From Hyphomonadaceae bacterium (GTDB lineage Bacteria > Pseudomonadota > Alphaproteobacteria > Caulobacterales > Hyphomonadaceae): a DNA stretch of 64,000 nt. A program made the position numbers and the translations under genes. The notes under the pieces are model-generated. The model searched no databases and was not told where the DNA came from. It was given only the letters and a program-made list of their open reading frames with translations. The stretch lies in the NCBI GenBank assembly GCA_024743315.1, contig JANSWU010000006.1, positions 1 to 64,000 of the forward strand, read 5' to 3'. Shown one piece after another: positions 17,303-24,686 of the stretch. Position 1 is the first letter of the stretch. Each line of letters starts with the position of its first letter.

Positions 17303-18733
17303 ATGCCAGTCGAGGGATATTCTGAATTTGACGCGACCGGGCTCGCAGAATTGGTGCGCAAAGGCGAAACGACCGCGTCCGAACTTTTGGAAGATGCGAT
17401 CGATCGCGCCGAGCGCCATAATCCGAGCCTGAATGCTTTGACCTACAAAGCCTATGACGACGCGCGGCAAGCGGCGAAGCGGCCCCTACCCGATGGACCG
17501 TTTCGCGGGGTCCCGTTTTTAATCAAAGACATTGCCAGTCCCGTGGCAGGCTGGCCACAAACCAGTGGATCGCGTTTTCTTGCCGACGTGATGGCGCCCG
17601 CAGATGGTGCTCTAACCAAGCGCCACCGAGAGTCCGGCTTGGTCCTGTTCGGAAAAACCAACACGCCCGAGTTTGGCATTACCGGCACTACCGAAGGCGC
17701 CTATCTTGGCGCCTGCCGTAACCCATGGAACACGGACCACATTTCTGGCGGCTCTTCAGGCGGCGCCGCGGCGGCTGTGGCCGCCGGGATATTGCCGATG
17801 GCGCATGCCAGCGATGGACTCGGTTCGATCCGTATCCCCGCCGCGTGTTGCGGACTGTTCGGCATGAAAATATCGCGCGATCGAAATCCGAATTCCTCTT
17901 ATGACAATGCCGCCGCCATCGGGCTGACGGTCGAACACGTCGTCACCCGCAGTGTCCGCGACAGCGCGGGCCTGCTCGACGCGACCGGGTATCGCGAGCC
18001 CGGATCGCCATTTGCTTATCCACCGAAGGACCGCCCCTATCTTGAGGAAATCGAGACCGCACCTGGCACGTTGCGGATTGCCTTTCATTCGGAAACACCA
18101 AATGGCAAGCCGGTGCACCCCGAAATCCGGGCCGCGCTCGAAGAAACCGCGAAACATCTGGAAACGCTTGGCCATCATGTCGAAGAGCACGGACTGGGAA
18201 TAGACTATCGCAAATTGTACTCCGCCCAACGCGCCGTTTCGGGCAGCAATTTTGCGGCAACCGTAGACGCCGCAATTGCGGCCAAAGGTCGAGAACCGCG
18301 CGAAGATGAGTTCGAACCGCTGACCTGGCGCAATTATCGCGGGTCGAAGCATTATACAGGCGCTGACGCCATGGCTGGTTGGTCGACGCTGCGCACATTG
18401 AGCCGCGAAATTCTCGCCTTGCACGAGACCTATGATGTGATCCTATCGCCCGTGCTTGGAACGCCAGTGCCAAAGATCGGCGAAATTGATCCGGTCAATA
18501 TGCAGCCCCGGGATGTCGATCGACGCCAGGCCCAGGTCTTCCCGTTTACGCCGCCACAAAACATTACCGGGCAACCGTCAATGTCTGTCCCCGTCGGGTA
18601 TGACAGCGCGGGTCTGCCGATCGGCATGATGTTTTCGGGACGATATGGCGACGAAGCGACTTTGTTCCGCCTTGCCGCACAGCTCGAACAGGCGCATCCA
18701 TGGCAGACGAAGCGACCGCCCGTTTGGGGATAA
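17303..18733 (+). CDS. Amidase-signature family hydrolase
   Basis: A 476-residue amidase-signature enzyme. The Ser-cisSer-Lys triad is visible: Lys in 'FLIKDIASPVAGW', the cis-Ser in 'GGSSGGAAAAVAAG' and the nucleophile in 'DGLGSIRIPAACCG', where family members usually read GGSIR. ATG 17303 sits eight bases behind GGGAGGAAT, so the 20 extra residues of the track ORF are not used. It is cytoplasmic, with no signal peptide. The family includes nylon-oligomer-type hydrolases, aryl-acylamidases and GatA; the lack of a GatB/GatC context argues against GatA. The divergent aminotransferase/LuxR operon shares its 213-base promoter region, suggesting joint control. The substrate is unknown. Confidence 0.85.
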   Translation: MPVEGYSEFDATGLAELVRKGETTASELLEDAIDRAERHNPSLNALTYKAYDDARQAAKRPLPDGPFRGVPFLIKDIASPVAGWPQTSGSRFLADVMAPADGALTKRHRESGLVLFGKTNTPEFGITGTTEGAYLGACRNPWNTDHISGGSSGGAAAAVAAGILPMAHASDGLGSIRIPAACCGLFGMKISRDRNPNSSYDNAAAIGLTVEHVVTRSVRDSAGLLDATGYREPGSPFAYPPKDRPYLEEIETAPGTLRIAFHSETPNGKPVHPEIRAALEETAKHLETLGHHVEEHGLGIDYRKLYSAQRAVSGSNFAATVDAAIAAKGREPREDEFEPLTWRNYRGSKHYTGADAMAGWSTLRTLSREILALHETYDVILSPVLGTPVPKIGEIDPVNMQPRDVDRRQAQVFPFTPPQNITGQPSMSVPVGYDSAGLPIGMMFSGRYGDEATLFRLAAQLEQAHPWQTKRPPVWG

Positions 18734-18875
18734 GCCTGTTTGGGTGACCGCGCCTCAGCATGCAAATATAGCATGTTCATCTGAAACCGGCCTGCCTTCG
18801 TATTCAAACTGTAACTCAACTAAGCACTGGGCTTACGACGCTTTTTGCAGCCGACGTCACCCATCGAGGAAAAGC

Positions 18876-19331
18876 ATGTTCTGGATCCTTTTCTTAATCT
18901 TCCTCGCAGCCTGCGCGGCTCCGGTCGCATCAGGTGGTTTGTTTGCTCCGGGCGACTGGTATCGAGACCTGTCCAAGCCAAGCTGGACGCCGCCGGATTG
19001 GATGTTTCCGGTGGCATGGACGATTTTATATATCGCCATGTCCGTTGCTGCCGCCCGCATCGCCTTGCTGCCCGATACAGGGCTCGCCTTGGGGCTCTGG
19101 AGCGTCCAAATCACACTGAACACGCTCTGGTCGCCGGTCTTTTTCGGCCTGCGCCAAATCTTCCACGCCGGAATAATCGTCATCGCTCTGTGGTTGGCTG
19201 TGGCCACCACCATGGTCGCTTTCTGGCTGTTGGACCCCGTCGCCGGCGCACTTATGGCTCCATACCTGCTCTGGGTGACCATTGCGGCCGCCTTGAACTG
19301 GCGGGTCTGGTCGCTCAATCGTGAAGCATAG
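18876..19331 (+). CDS. tspO: TspO/MBR family membrane protein
   Basis: A 151-residue protein with five hydrophobic segments and the TspO landmarks 'KPSWTPPDWMFPVAWTILY' near the first loop and 'LNTLWSPVFFGL' in the third helix; Trp content is high, as usual for the family. TspO proteins bind porphyrins and cholesterol-like ligands and influence tetrapyrrole and stress responses in alphaproteobacteria. ATG 18876 follows GAGGAAAAGC. The long ORF in the track starts inside the amidase gene and is not credible. It lies 142 bases after the amidase in the same direction. Confidence 0.9.
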   Translation: MFWILFLIFLAACAAPVASGGLFAPGDWYRDLSKPSWTPPDWMFPVAWTILYIAMSVAAARIALLPDTGLALGLWSVQITLNTLWSPVFFGLRQIFHAGIIVIALWLAVATTMVAFWLLDPVAGALMAPYLLWVTIAAALNWRVWSLNREA

Positions 19332-19402
19332 ACGGGTCGGCATTGCGTCGCGTTTCGCGCCGAGAATTGGGCTTTCTTCCAAATCTGATTAGAACCGAGC
19401 GC

Positions 19403-20416
19403 ATGAGCGAGATCACATCCCTCTATGTCCACAAGGTTCTGGCGCAGGTTGACGCAAAGGTCGCCATCGATGACCTGCTGCACCGTCTCGGCATGCAGCC
19501 GGGGGCGCCAATCGACCCCAAGAAAATGGTATCCTCCGACGCCTATTATGACTTCTTTGCCGAACTTTCGCGGCGTGACCCGGAAGGGCTGTCCCTGCCT
19601 TTGCGCATTGGCGCTTCGATGCGAAGCGACGATTACGGGGCATTCGGACTGGCCTGGAAATCAGCACCGAATTTGCGCGGCTCTTATGTTCGATCAGAGC
19701 GCTATGGCCGCGTGCTCGGAAGCGCCGAAGCCTATACTTTGGAGAAATCCGGTGATGGCTGGTTCTTCAATCTTGAAAAAGCGGGCGATGGTCGGCTCGG
19801 TATGCTGCTCTCTAATGAGGCCAGTCTTTCGGCGGTGGACGTGATTAGCGAAGAAGTGAGCGCCGAGGTGTTCAAGCCTATGGCGGTCTTTTTCAAGCAT
19901 GCATGCAGGGGCGATGTGTCCATATACGAAACTCATTTTGACTGTCCGGTTCATTTTGAAGCTGGACGTGATGCGCTGCTCATTAGTGACGACAAGCTGG
20001 ACGCCCCGAACAAGCTCGGTGACGAAACCATTGCCAAGTTTTTCGATCAACATCTCGAGCAGGAACTCGCCTCATTGGACGATCAGACGTCTTTGGAACA
20101 TGCCGTTCGGCGTGCGGTCACTAATGTGTTGAGCGAAGGCGTGCCGACCCTCTCACTGATTGCCTCCGAACTTGGGATTGGCAGTCGGACCCTACAAAGA
20201 CGGCTTTCTGAGACCGGGCAGTCTTTTCAAGGAGTCGTCGATATCGCCCGCAAAGATCTGGCACAAAGACTGCTGCGAGAAACCAATTACAGCCTCGCGG
20301 AAATCGCATTTCTGACCGGATTTGCTGAACAAAGCGGCTTCACGCGCGCCTTCAAACGGTGGGCCGGAAAAACCCCGCGCTCCTATCGATTGGATGGGGC
20401 GTCTCGCAAAGCCTGA
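19403..20416 (+). CDS. AraC-family transcriptional regulator (arabinose-binding-domain-like N-terminus)
   Basis: About 337 residues. The N-terminal ~220 residues match the PF12625-type ligand domain of AraC regulators such as OruR/ArgR-like proteins ('FFAELSRRDPEGLSLPLRIG' is typical). The C-terminal pair of helix-turn-helices reads 'IASELGIGSRTLQRRLSETG' and then 'LAEIAFLTGFAEQSGFTRAF'. ATG 19403 is chosen over the TTG at 19343 because it is an ATG at the usual family start, though the ribosome site is weak. It directly precedes, in the same direction, an NmrA-like, DUF4345 and DUF1772 gene set that it probably controls. Confidence 0.85.
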   Translation: MSEITSLYVHKVLAQVDAKVAIDDLLHRLGMQPGAPIDPKKMVSSDAYYDFFAELSRRDPEGLSLPLRIGASMRSDDYGAFGLAWKSAPNLRGSYVRSERYGRVLGSAEAYTLEKSGDGWFFNLEKAGDGRLGMLLSNEASLSAVDVISEEVSAEVFKPMAVFFKHACRGDVSIYETHFDCPVHFEAGRDALLISDDKLDAPNKLGDETIAKFFDQHLEQELASLDDQTSLEHAVRRAVTNVLSEGVPTLSLIASELGIGSRTLQRRLSETGQSFQGVVDIARKDLAQRLLRETNYSLAEIAFLTGFAEQSGFTRAFKRWAGKTPRSYRLDGASRKA

Positions 20417-20515
20417 ATTTGGCGCGATCTGCCAAAACTCTGGCGGCAGCGGACAAGAGCCTGCGGCCTATCCCTCTTACACCTTGACTTGCAGAAATCG
20501 AAAAGGAGCAAGTCA

Positions 20516-21361
20516 ATGAATTTCCTGCGCAAACAGAAAGACCTCACGCTCGTTCTCGGCGGCACTGGCAAAACCGGTCAACGGGTCGCCCAGCGCCTTC
20601 AGGCCATGGGACGCAACGTTCGGATCGGATCACGTTCATCCGCGCCGTCTTTCGACTGGGACAACGAGAAAAGCTGGGAGGCTAGTTTGAAAGACGTAAC
20701 TGCCGTCTACATCACCTATGCCCCCGATCTGGCCATGCCGGGCGCGACAGACGCCATCCAGGCTTTTGTCCTTAGAGCCAAAAAATCAGGTGTGAAGCGC
20801 CTCGTGCTCCTGTCAGGACGCGGCGAACCCGAGGCCCAGGCCTGTGAAAAAATCGTTCAAGATAGCGGACTGGACTGGACCGTAGTGCGCGCCAGCTGGT
20901 TTTATCAGAACTTCTCAGAAGGCGCCTTTATCGAGATGGTCCTGAGCGGTGCGATCACGCTGCCCGCCCGAGATCAAGTCGAGCCATTTGTCGACGTGGA
21001 CGATATTGCTGACGTCGCCGTTGCCGCCCTGACCCAAGACCATCACAAGGGCGAAATCTATGAAGTCACAGGCCCGAGATTGATGTCCCTTGCGGATGTC
21101 GCGGCTGAACTTTCCCGCGCAACCGGTCGAGAAATCCAATACATTGATGTCCCACATGATGCCTTTGTCGCGGAAGTGGCCAATTCCGGTGCGCCAAAGG
21201 ACGTGGTCTGGATGCTCGATTATTTGTTCGCGACTGTTCTTGACGGACGCAACGCGCATTTGACCGATGGCGTGCAGCGCGCCCTCGGGCGTCCACCAAA
21301 GGACTTTGCCGACTATGCACGCGACGTCGCGGCCACGGGGATTTGGAGGGTCGCGGCATGA
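20516..21361 (+). CDS. NmrA-like/atypical SDR NAD(P)-binding oxidoreductase
   Basis: A 281-residue Rossmann protein with the dinucleotide motif 'LVLGGTGKTGQRVAQRL' at the start and no Ser-Tyr-Lys catalytic set of classical SDRs. This matches the atypical NmrA/azoreductase-like group that senses or uses NAD(P)(H) ('VVRASWFYQNFSEG' is characteristic). ATG 20516 follows AAGGAGCAAGTCA, a strong ribosome site. The stop overlaps the DUF4345 start by four bases (ATGA), so the two are translationally coupled. Likely controlled by the AraC regulator upstream. Confidence 0.8.
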   Translation: MNFLRKQKDLTLVLGGTGKTGQRVAQRLQAMGRNVRIGSRSSAPSFDWDNEKSWEASLKDVTAVYITYAPDLAMPGATDAIQAFVLRAKKSGVKRLVLLSGRGEPEAQACEKIVQDSGLDWTVVRASWFYQNFSEGAFIEMVLSGAITLPARDQVEPFVDVDDIADVAVAALTQDHHKGEIYEVTGPRLMSLADVAAELSRATGREIQYIDVPHDAFVAEVANSGAPKDVVWMLDYLFATVLDGRNAHLTDGVQRALGRPPKDFADYARDVAATGIWRVAA

Positions 21362-21792
21362 AACGCATTGTGACGAAACTGGTCTTGATCGGATCTGGCG
21401 CCCTTCTTGGCCTGATCGGCGGCGCGCTGATGCTGTCGCCGAAAGGCTTCCTCGAAATGAGCGGTGTTTTTATTGGCGACGATCCCAGTTTGTTGTCCGA
21501 GCTATCAGCGCCAGGTGGCGTTTTGCTCATGACAGGCGCATTAATGCTGATTGGAGCAGTGCAGCCCCGTCACGCCAAGCTGGCGCTGATCGCAGGAGGC
21601 ATTGTCTACGGCGGATACGGCATCGGGCGTTTGTCGAGCTTGTCGATACACGGAATGCCTTCGGAGGCCCTGGTCACTGCGACGATCATCGAGCTTGCAA
21701 CTGCAGCATTGCTCTGGGGGCTTGGACTCGCACATCACCTTGATGCTGATACCTCAAGGGCGCCCCCCCAAATGCTTCGCGCGCCCTACTAG
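21358..21792 (+). CDS. DUF4345-type small membrane protein
   Basis: A 144-residue protein with four hydrophobic segments ('LVLIGSGALLGLIGGALML', 'GGVLLMTGALMLIGAV' and two more), resembling the DUF4345 family often found beside NmrA-like reductases. ATG 21358 overlaps the previous stop (ATGA) and is preceded by GGAGGG. The role is unknown; the context suggests a membrane partner of the reductase. Confidence 0.7.
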   Translation: MKRIVTKLVLIGSGALLGLIGGALMLSPKGFLEMSGVFIGDDPSLLSELSAPGGVLLMTGALMLIGAVQPRHAKLALIAGGIVYGGYGIGRLSSLSIHGMPSEALVTATIIELATAALLWGLGLAHHLDADTSRAPPQMLRAPY

Positions 21793-21866
21793 CGCGACCG
21801 AGCGGGGGCGTAGCGCACGCCCTCACTCACTCAACAATACACCAAAAAAATCTTGGAGTTTCGGTT

Positions 21867-22370
21867 ATGGCCTATGAATGGACCCTGTTTGCTTGCCTTT
21901 TTCTCGCGCTGTGGAGCGCGGTGATTGGTGGCGTTTTCTCTGCGTTCTCTGAATTCATTATGGCGGGATTATTGAGAACTGAACCCTCAGGTGGCATCGA
22001 AGCGATGCAACATATCAATCGAACCGTTATAAAAACCCAATTTGTGACAGGTCTGATCGTGATCGCGCCGCTATCAATCGGCTTTGCGATTTACGGCCTC
22101 AACGCATTGGAGGGTCTCGCTCGCATATCGATTTTGTTTGCACCTGTCATCTATCTGCCCTCCGTTTTCCTGATGACCGTGTTCGGCAATGTGCCGATGA
22201 ACAATAAGCTCGACCGGCTGGATCACCATGCCTCCGACTCCGAAGTCTATTGGCGTGTATATGGACGGGTTTGGACCCGGCTCAATCACTTTCGGACCAT
22301 TGGAAGTGTACTCACAGCTGGCCTTTATCTGATGGCGGCCATTGCACTCATATCGAGCGGACAAGCATGA
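21867..22370 (+). CDS. DUF1772 (anthrone-oxygenase-like) membrane protein
   Basis: A 167-residue, four-helix membrane protein. The features 'SEFIMAGLLRTEPSGGIEAM' and 'QHINRTVIKTQF' near the N-terminus and 'FGNVPMNNKLDRLD' in the centre are typical of DUF1772 proteins, which are related to fungal anthrone oxygenases. The ribosome site is TTGGAG. It lies 74 bases after the DUF4345 gene and is probably the last member of the AraC-controlled set. The enzymatic role is unproven for bacterial members. Confidence 0.75.
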   Translation: MAYEWTLFACLFLALWSAVIGGVFSAFSEFIMAGLLRTEPSGGIEAMQHINRTVIKTQFVTGLIVIAPLSIGFAIYGLNALEGLARISILFAPVIYLPSVFLMTVFGNVPMNNKLDRLDHHASDSEVYWRVYGRVWTRLNHFRTIGSVLTAGLYLMAAIALISSGQA

Positions 22371-22883
22371 GCTCGTCTCGCCGCTTAGCCCCGCGGATCG
22401 TGGCCCTGGTCGGATGTGCGGGATTGATCGGCGGGCGCATTTCCAAACTGACGCGCATTCCAGCTGCTTTCAAAGGGCCTTGCCGGTTGAAGGGATTATC
22501 CGCTCGCACTGTTGTCTCCATGGGTTTGACAAGGATCAATCGGTAATGCATCACACCGACAGATGGTGCTGCCTGAGTGGGCAGCTAAGAGGGAAGCTGG
22601 TGTAAATCCAGCGCTGTACCCGCAACTGTCAGCCCGGAGCGACTGGCCAAGACGCCACTGAGACGATCCAGTCTTGGGAAGGCGGCCAAAAGCTAGAATG
22701 GGCGAGCCAGGAGACCTGCCATCGCGTCGTTCGTCCGGAGGCCGGGAAGAGTCTCAGCGGTCGGGAAAGGGTTCTACCTCTCCTTTGAAACGACAACCAT
22801 CTAGCCAGGTCGTCTGGAGCCGTTTTGGGCTTGGCCTTGGTGTCGTTTAAGCGTGCGCTAGAGATTTGACGATCCAGCGCTGA
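22371..22883 (+). other. Leader region containing the B12 riboswitch and expression platform
   Basis: This 513-base stretch is occupied mainly by the cobalamin riboswitch. Upstream of it a 59-codon frame (22367-22546) overlaps the DUF1772 stop by ATGA and encodes a short basic peptide without similarity I recognise; I do not call it. Downstream (22,736-22,883) the sequence 'AACGACAACCATC...GTCGTCTGG' can pair in several ways with later GTCGTTT stretches and probably forms the switching helices. Confidence 0.5.
22556..22735 (+). ncRNA. Cobalamin (B12) riboswitch
   Basis: The conserved core of the AdoCbl riboswitch class is readable in order: 'AGAGGGAAGCTGGTG', 'AATCCAGCGCTG', 'CCCGCAACTGT', 'CCACTGAGA', 'TCTTGGGAAGGCGG' and the B12 box 'GAGCCAGGAGACCTGCC' at 22704-22720. 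The outer P1 helix can form between the bases around 22556 and GTCG near 22728. It precedes btuC by about 150 bases, and that interval can hold the expression platform. B12 binding is expected to switch off transport-gene expression. Confidence 0.93.
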
Positions 22884-23891
22884 GTGAGGTCGTATCGCGA
22901 GATGATAGAGCGATTGCTCTCTCCCGTTCTGCTCCTGGCCTGCTTGGTCACGCTGTTGCTGACCTGCTTGCTCGGATCAACACCATTGCCCATGGAGCGG
23001 GTTGTCTCTGCACTGTTCGGCGGCGGCGATGCCGCTGATCGGCTCGTGGTCTGGTCAATTCGTTTGCCGCGAGGACTCGCAGCCTTTTTGGTGGGCGCCA
23101 CACTCGGGATAAGCGGAGCTGCCCTGCAAGGTCTGTTGAGGAACCCACTGGCGGAGCCCGGTGTCTTGGGCGTTTCAGCCAGCGCGTCCCTGGTCGCGGT
23201 CTTTTCCCTTTATTATGGCTTGGTCGCGTTCAGTCCGTGGGTCCTGCCCGTCGCAGCAATTATTGGCGCGCTCGTGGCCACGGCCTTGCTCACCCTCGCC
23301 GCCATTCGCACCCAATCAGTGGTCACGCTAATCTTAATCGGCGTCGGGTTATCGAGCTTCGCAGGCGCTTTGATGAGCTTAATGATGAACCTTGCTCCCA
23401 ATCCGTTTTCTCTGACTGAGATGATCAATTGGATGCTCGGCTCGGTCGCCAATCGAAGCTTTTCAGAAATTGGCTTTGTCGCGCCCTTCATGATCCTCGG
23501 CGTGGCAATTCTTTTGCTGACCCGGCGCGGTCTGTCGGCACTGACCCTCGGCGAGGAGGCAGCCAATGGCATTGGTCTGAATTTGCGCAACCAGCGTATC
23601 TTCACGGTGCTTGGCGCTGGGCTCGCGACCGGCGCATCTGTGGCCCTGGCGGGAGCCATTGGGTTTGTTGGGATTGTCGCCCCGCACATCATTCGACCCT
23701 TTGTCGGACATGATCCGGCGCGCTCCTTGTTCCCTTCGGCCTTGCTTGCCGGCCTGATCTTGATGGTTGCCGATATTTTTGTCCGCATCCTGCCGAGCCA
23801 GACCGAACTCAAGCTCGGCGTCGTAGCGGCATTGATCGGTGCCCCGGCTTTTGTCTGGATCGCAATGCAAAGGCGAACCGGCCATGACTGA
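22884..23891 (+). CDS. btuC: Cobalamin ABC transporter permease BtuC (FecCD family)
   Basis: About 335 residues with ten predicted membrane helices, the usual size of FecCD-family permeases. Characteristic stretches are 'WSIRLPRGLAAFLVGATLG', 'GAALQGLLRNPLAEPGVLG' and 'FVGIVAPHIIRP', the last being part of the coupling-helix region that contacts BtuD. FecCD permeases carry B12 or iron chelates; the B12 riboswitch in its leader makes cobalamin the likely substrate. The start is GTG 22884 or ATG 22902, six codons later; GAGTGAGG lies near both. It overlaps btuD by eight bases. No btuF or btuB gene is visible in the window. Confidence 0.88.
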   Translation: MRSYREMIERLLSPVLLLACLVTLLLTCLLGSTPLPMERVVSALFGGGDAADRLVVWSIRLPRGLAAFLVGATLGISGAALQGLLRNPLAEPGVLGVSASASLVAVFSLYYGLVAFSPWVLPVAAIIGALVATALLTLAAIRTQSVVTLILIGVGLSSFAGALMSLMMNLAPNPFSLTEMINWMLGSVANRSFSEIGFVAPFMILGVAILLLTRRGLSALTLGEEAANGIGLNLRNQRIFTVLGAGLATGASVALAGAIGFVGIVAPHIIRPFVGHDPARSLFPSALLAGLILMVADIFVRILPSQTELKLGVVAALIGAPAFVWIAMQRRTGHD

Positions 23892-24645
23892 ATTGCGTAT
23901 CACTGATTTGACCGTAGAGGCAGGTAAATCGTTCCTAGTCCGTGAGGCGAGCCTAGACCTGATCCCGGGTGAACTGGTGGTCCTGCTTGGACCTAACGGC
24001 GCTGGCAAGACCAGTCTGTTGCGCGGCGCCCTCGGCCTGATCGCGCCAACGCGCGGCGAAAGTTCGCTCGATGGAAGCATCATTGCAAACCTTTCGCCCA
24101 TGCAGCGCGCACGGCAGATCGCCTATCTGCCACAAATCAGACCCCTCGCCTGGCCAAATCGCGTGCGCGATGTGGTGGCGCTCGGACGGTTCAGTCATGG
24201 CGGAACGCTTGGTAAACTGGGCGACCATGATGCAGAAGCGGTCGATCGCGCGATCGCGGCGTGCGACCTGAAACATCTTCAGGACCGCGGCACGCACACA
24301 CTGTCCGGCGGCGAACTCGCGCGGGTTCATTGCGCACGCGCCTTTGCCACCGAAGCGCCTTTACTGATTGCGGATGAACCCACCGCCGCGCTTGATCCGC
24401 GCCACCAATTCCGCATCCTCGATCTGATCAAGGCCTACGTCGAGGATGGCGGCGGTGCCTTGCTGGTCTTGCACGATATCGGGCTCGCCGCGCGCTATGC
24501 GTCGCGACTGGTCTGGATGAAGCAGGGACGGATCGTGGCGGACGGGCCAGTTGCAACCACATTGACGGCTGAGCGGCTTGCGGATGTTTATGGGGTCGCC
24601 GCGCAGGTTGAGGGCACGCGCATTATCATGGACGGCGCGCTATGA
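23884..24645 (+). CDS. btuD: Cobalamin ABC transporter ATP-binding protein BtuD
   Basis: A 253-residue ABC ATPase with Walker A 'GPNGAGKTS', Q-loop near 'AYLPQIRPL', signature 'LSGGE', Walker B 'LLIADEPTAALDP' and switch His in 'LHDIGLAARYA'. ATG 23884 lies inside the end of btuC, so the two are co-translated; the track start 45 bases earlier is unlikely. It powers the BtuC permease. Its stop codon overlaps the ATG of a short frame that looks like the beginning of cobQ. Confidence 0.9.
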   Translation: MTELRITDLTVEAGKSFLVREASLDLIPGELVVLLGPNGAGKTSLLRGALGLIAPTRGESSLDGSIIANLSPMQRARQIAYLPQIRPLAWPNRVRDVVALGRFSHGGTLGKLGDHDAEAVDRAIAACDLKHLQDRGTHTLSGGELARVHCARAFATEAPLLIADEPTAALDPRHQFRILDLIKAYVEDGGGALLVLHDIGLAARYASRLVWMKQGRIVADGPVATTLTAERLADVYGVAAQVEGTRIIMDGAL

Positions 24646-24686
24646 CGGCAAAAGCTTTGATGCTGACGCCGTCGGCGCGTTCTTAA
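24642..24686 (+). pseudogene. Possible 5' remnant of cobQ (cobyric acid synthase)
   Basis: An ATG overlapping the btuD stop (ATGA) begins a 14-residue frame, 'MTAKALMLTPSARS'. Its first eight residues resemble the start of cobyric acid synthase CobQ/CbiP, which typically reads M-x-x-K/R-ALMLQGT followed by the P-loop-like SDVGKS; here the similarity stops after ALML. The frame then runs into the end of the convergent GH15 gene. The simplest reading is a deletion or rearrangement joining the btuCD-cob operon to the ots operon. The match is short and could be chance. Confidence 0.4.

Noticed and set aside
17756-18424. 222-codon minus-strand ORF inside the amidase gene
   Set aside because: Shadow of a clearly recognised amidase on the other strand.
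22367-22546. 59-codon frame with ATGA overlap to the DUF1772 gene
   Set aside because: The overlap is suggestive, but the peptide has no family match and ends immediately before the riboswitch; not enough to call a gene.
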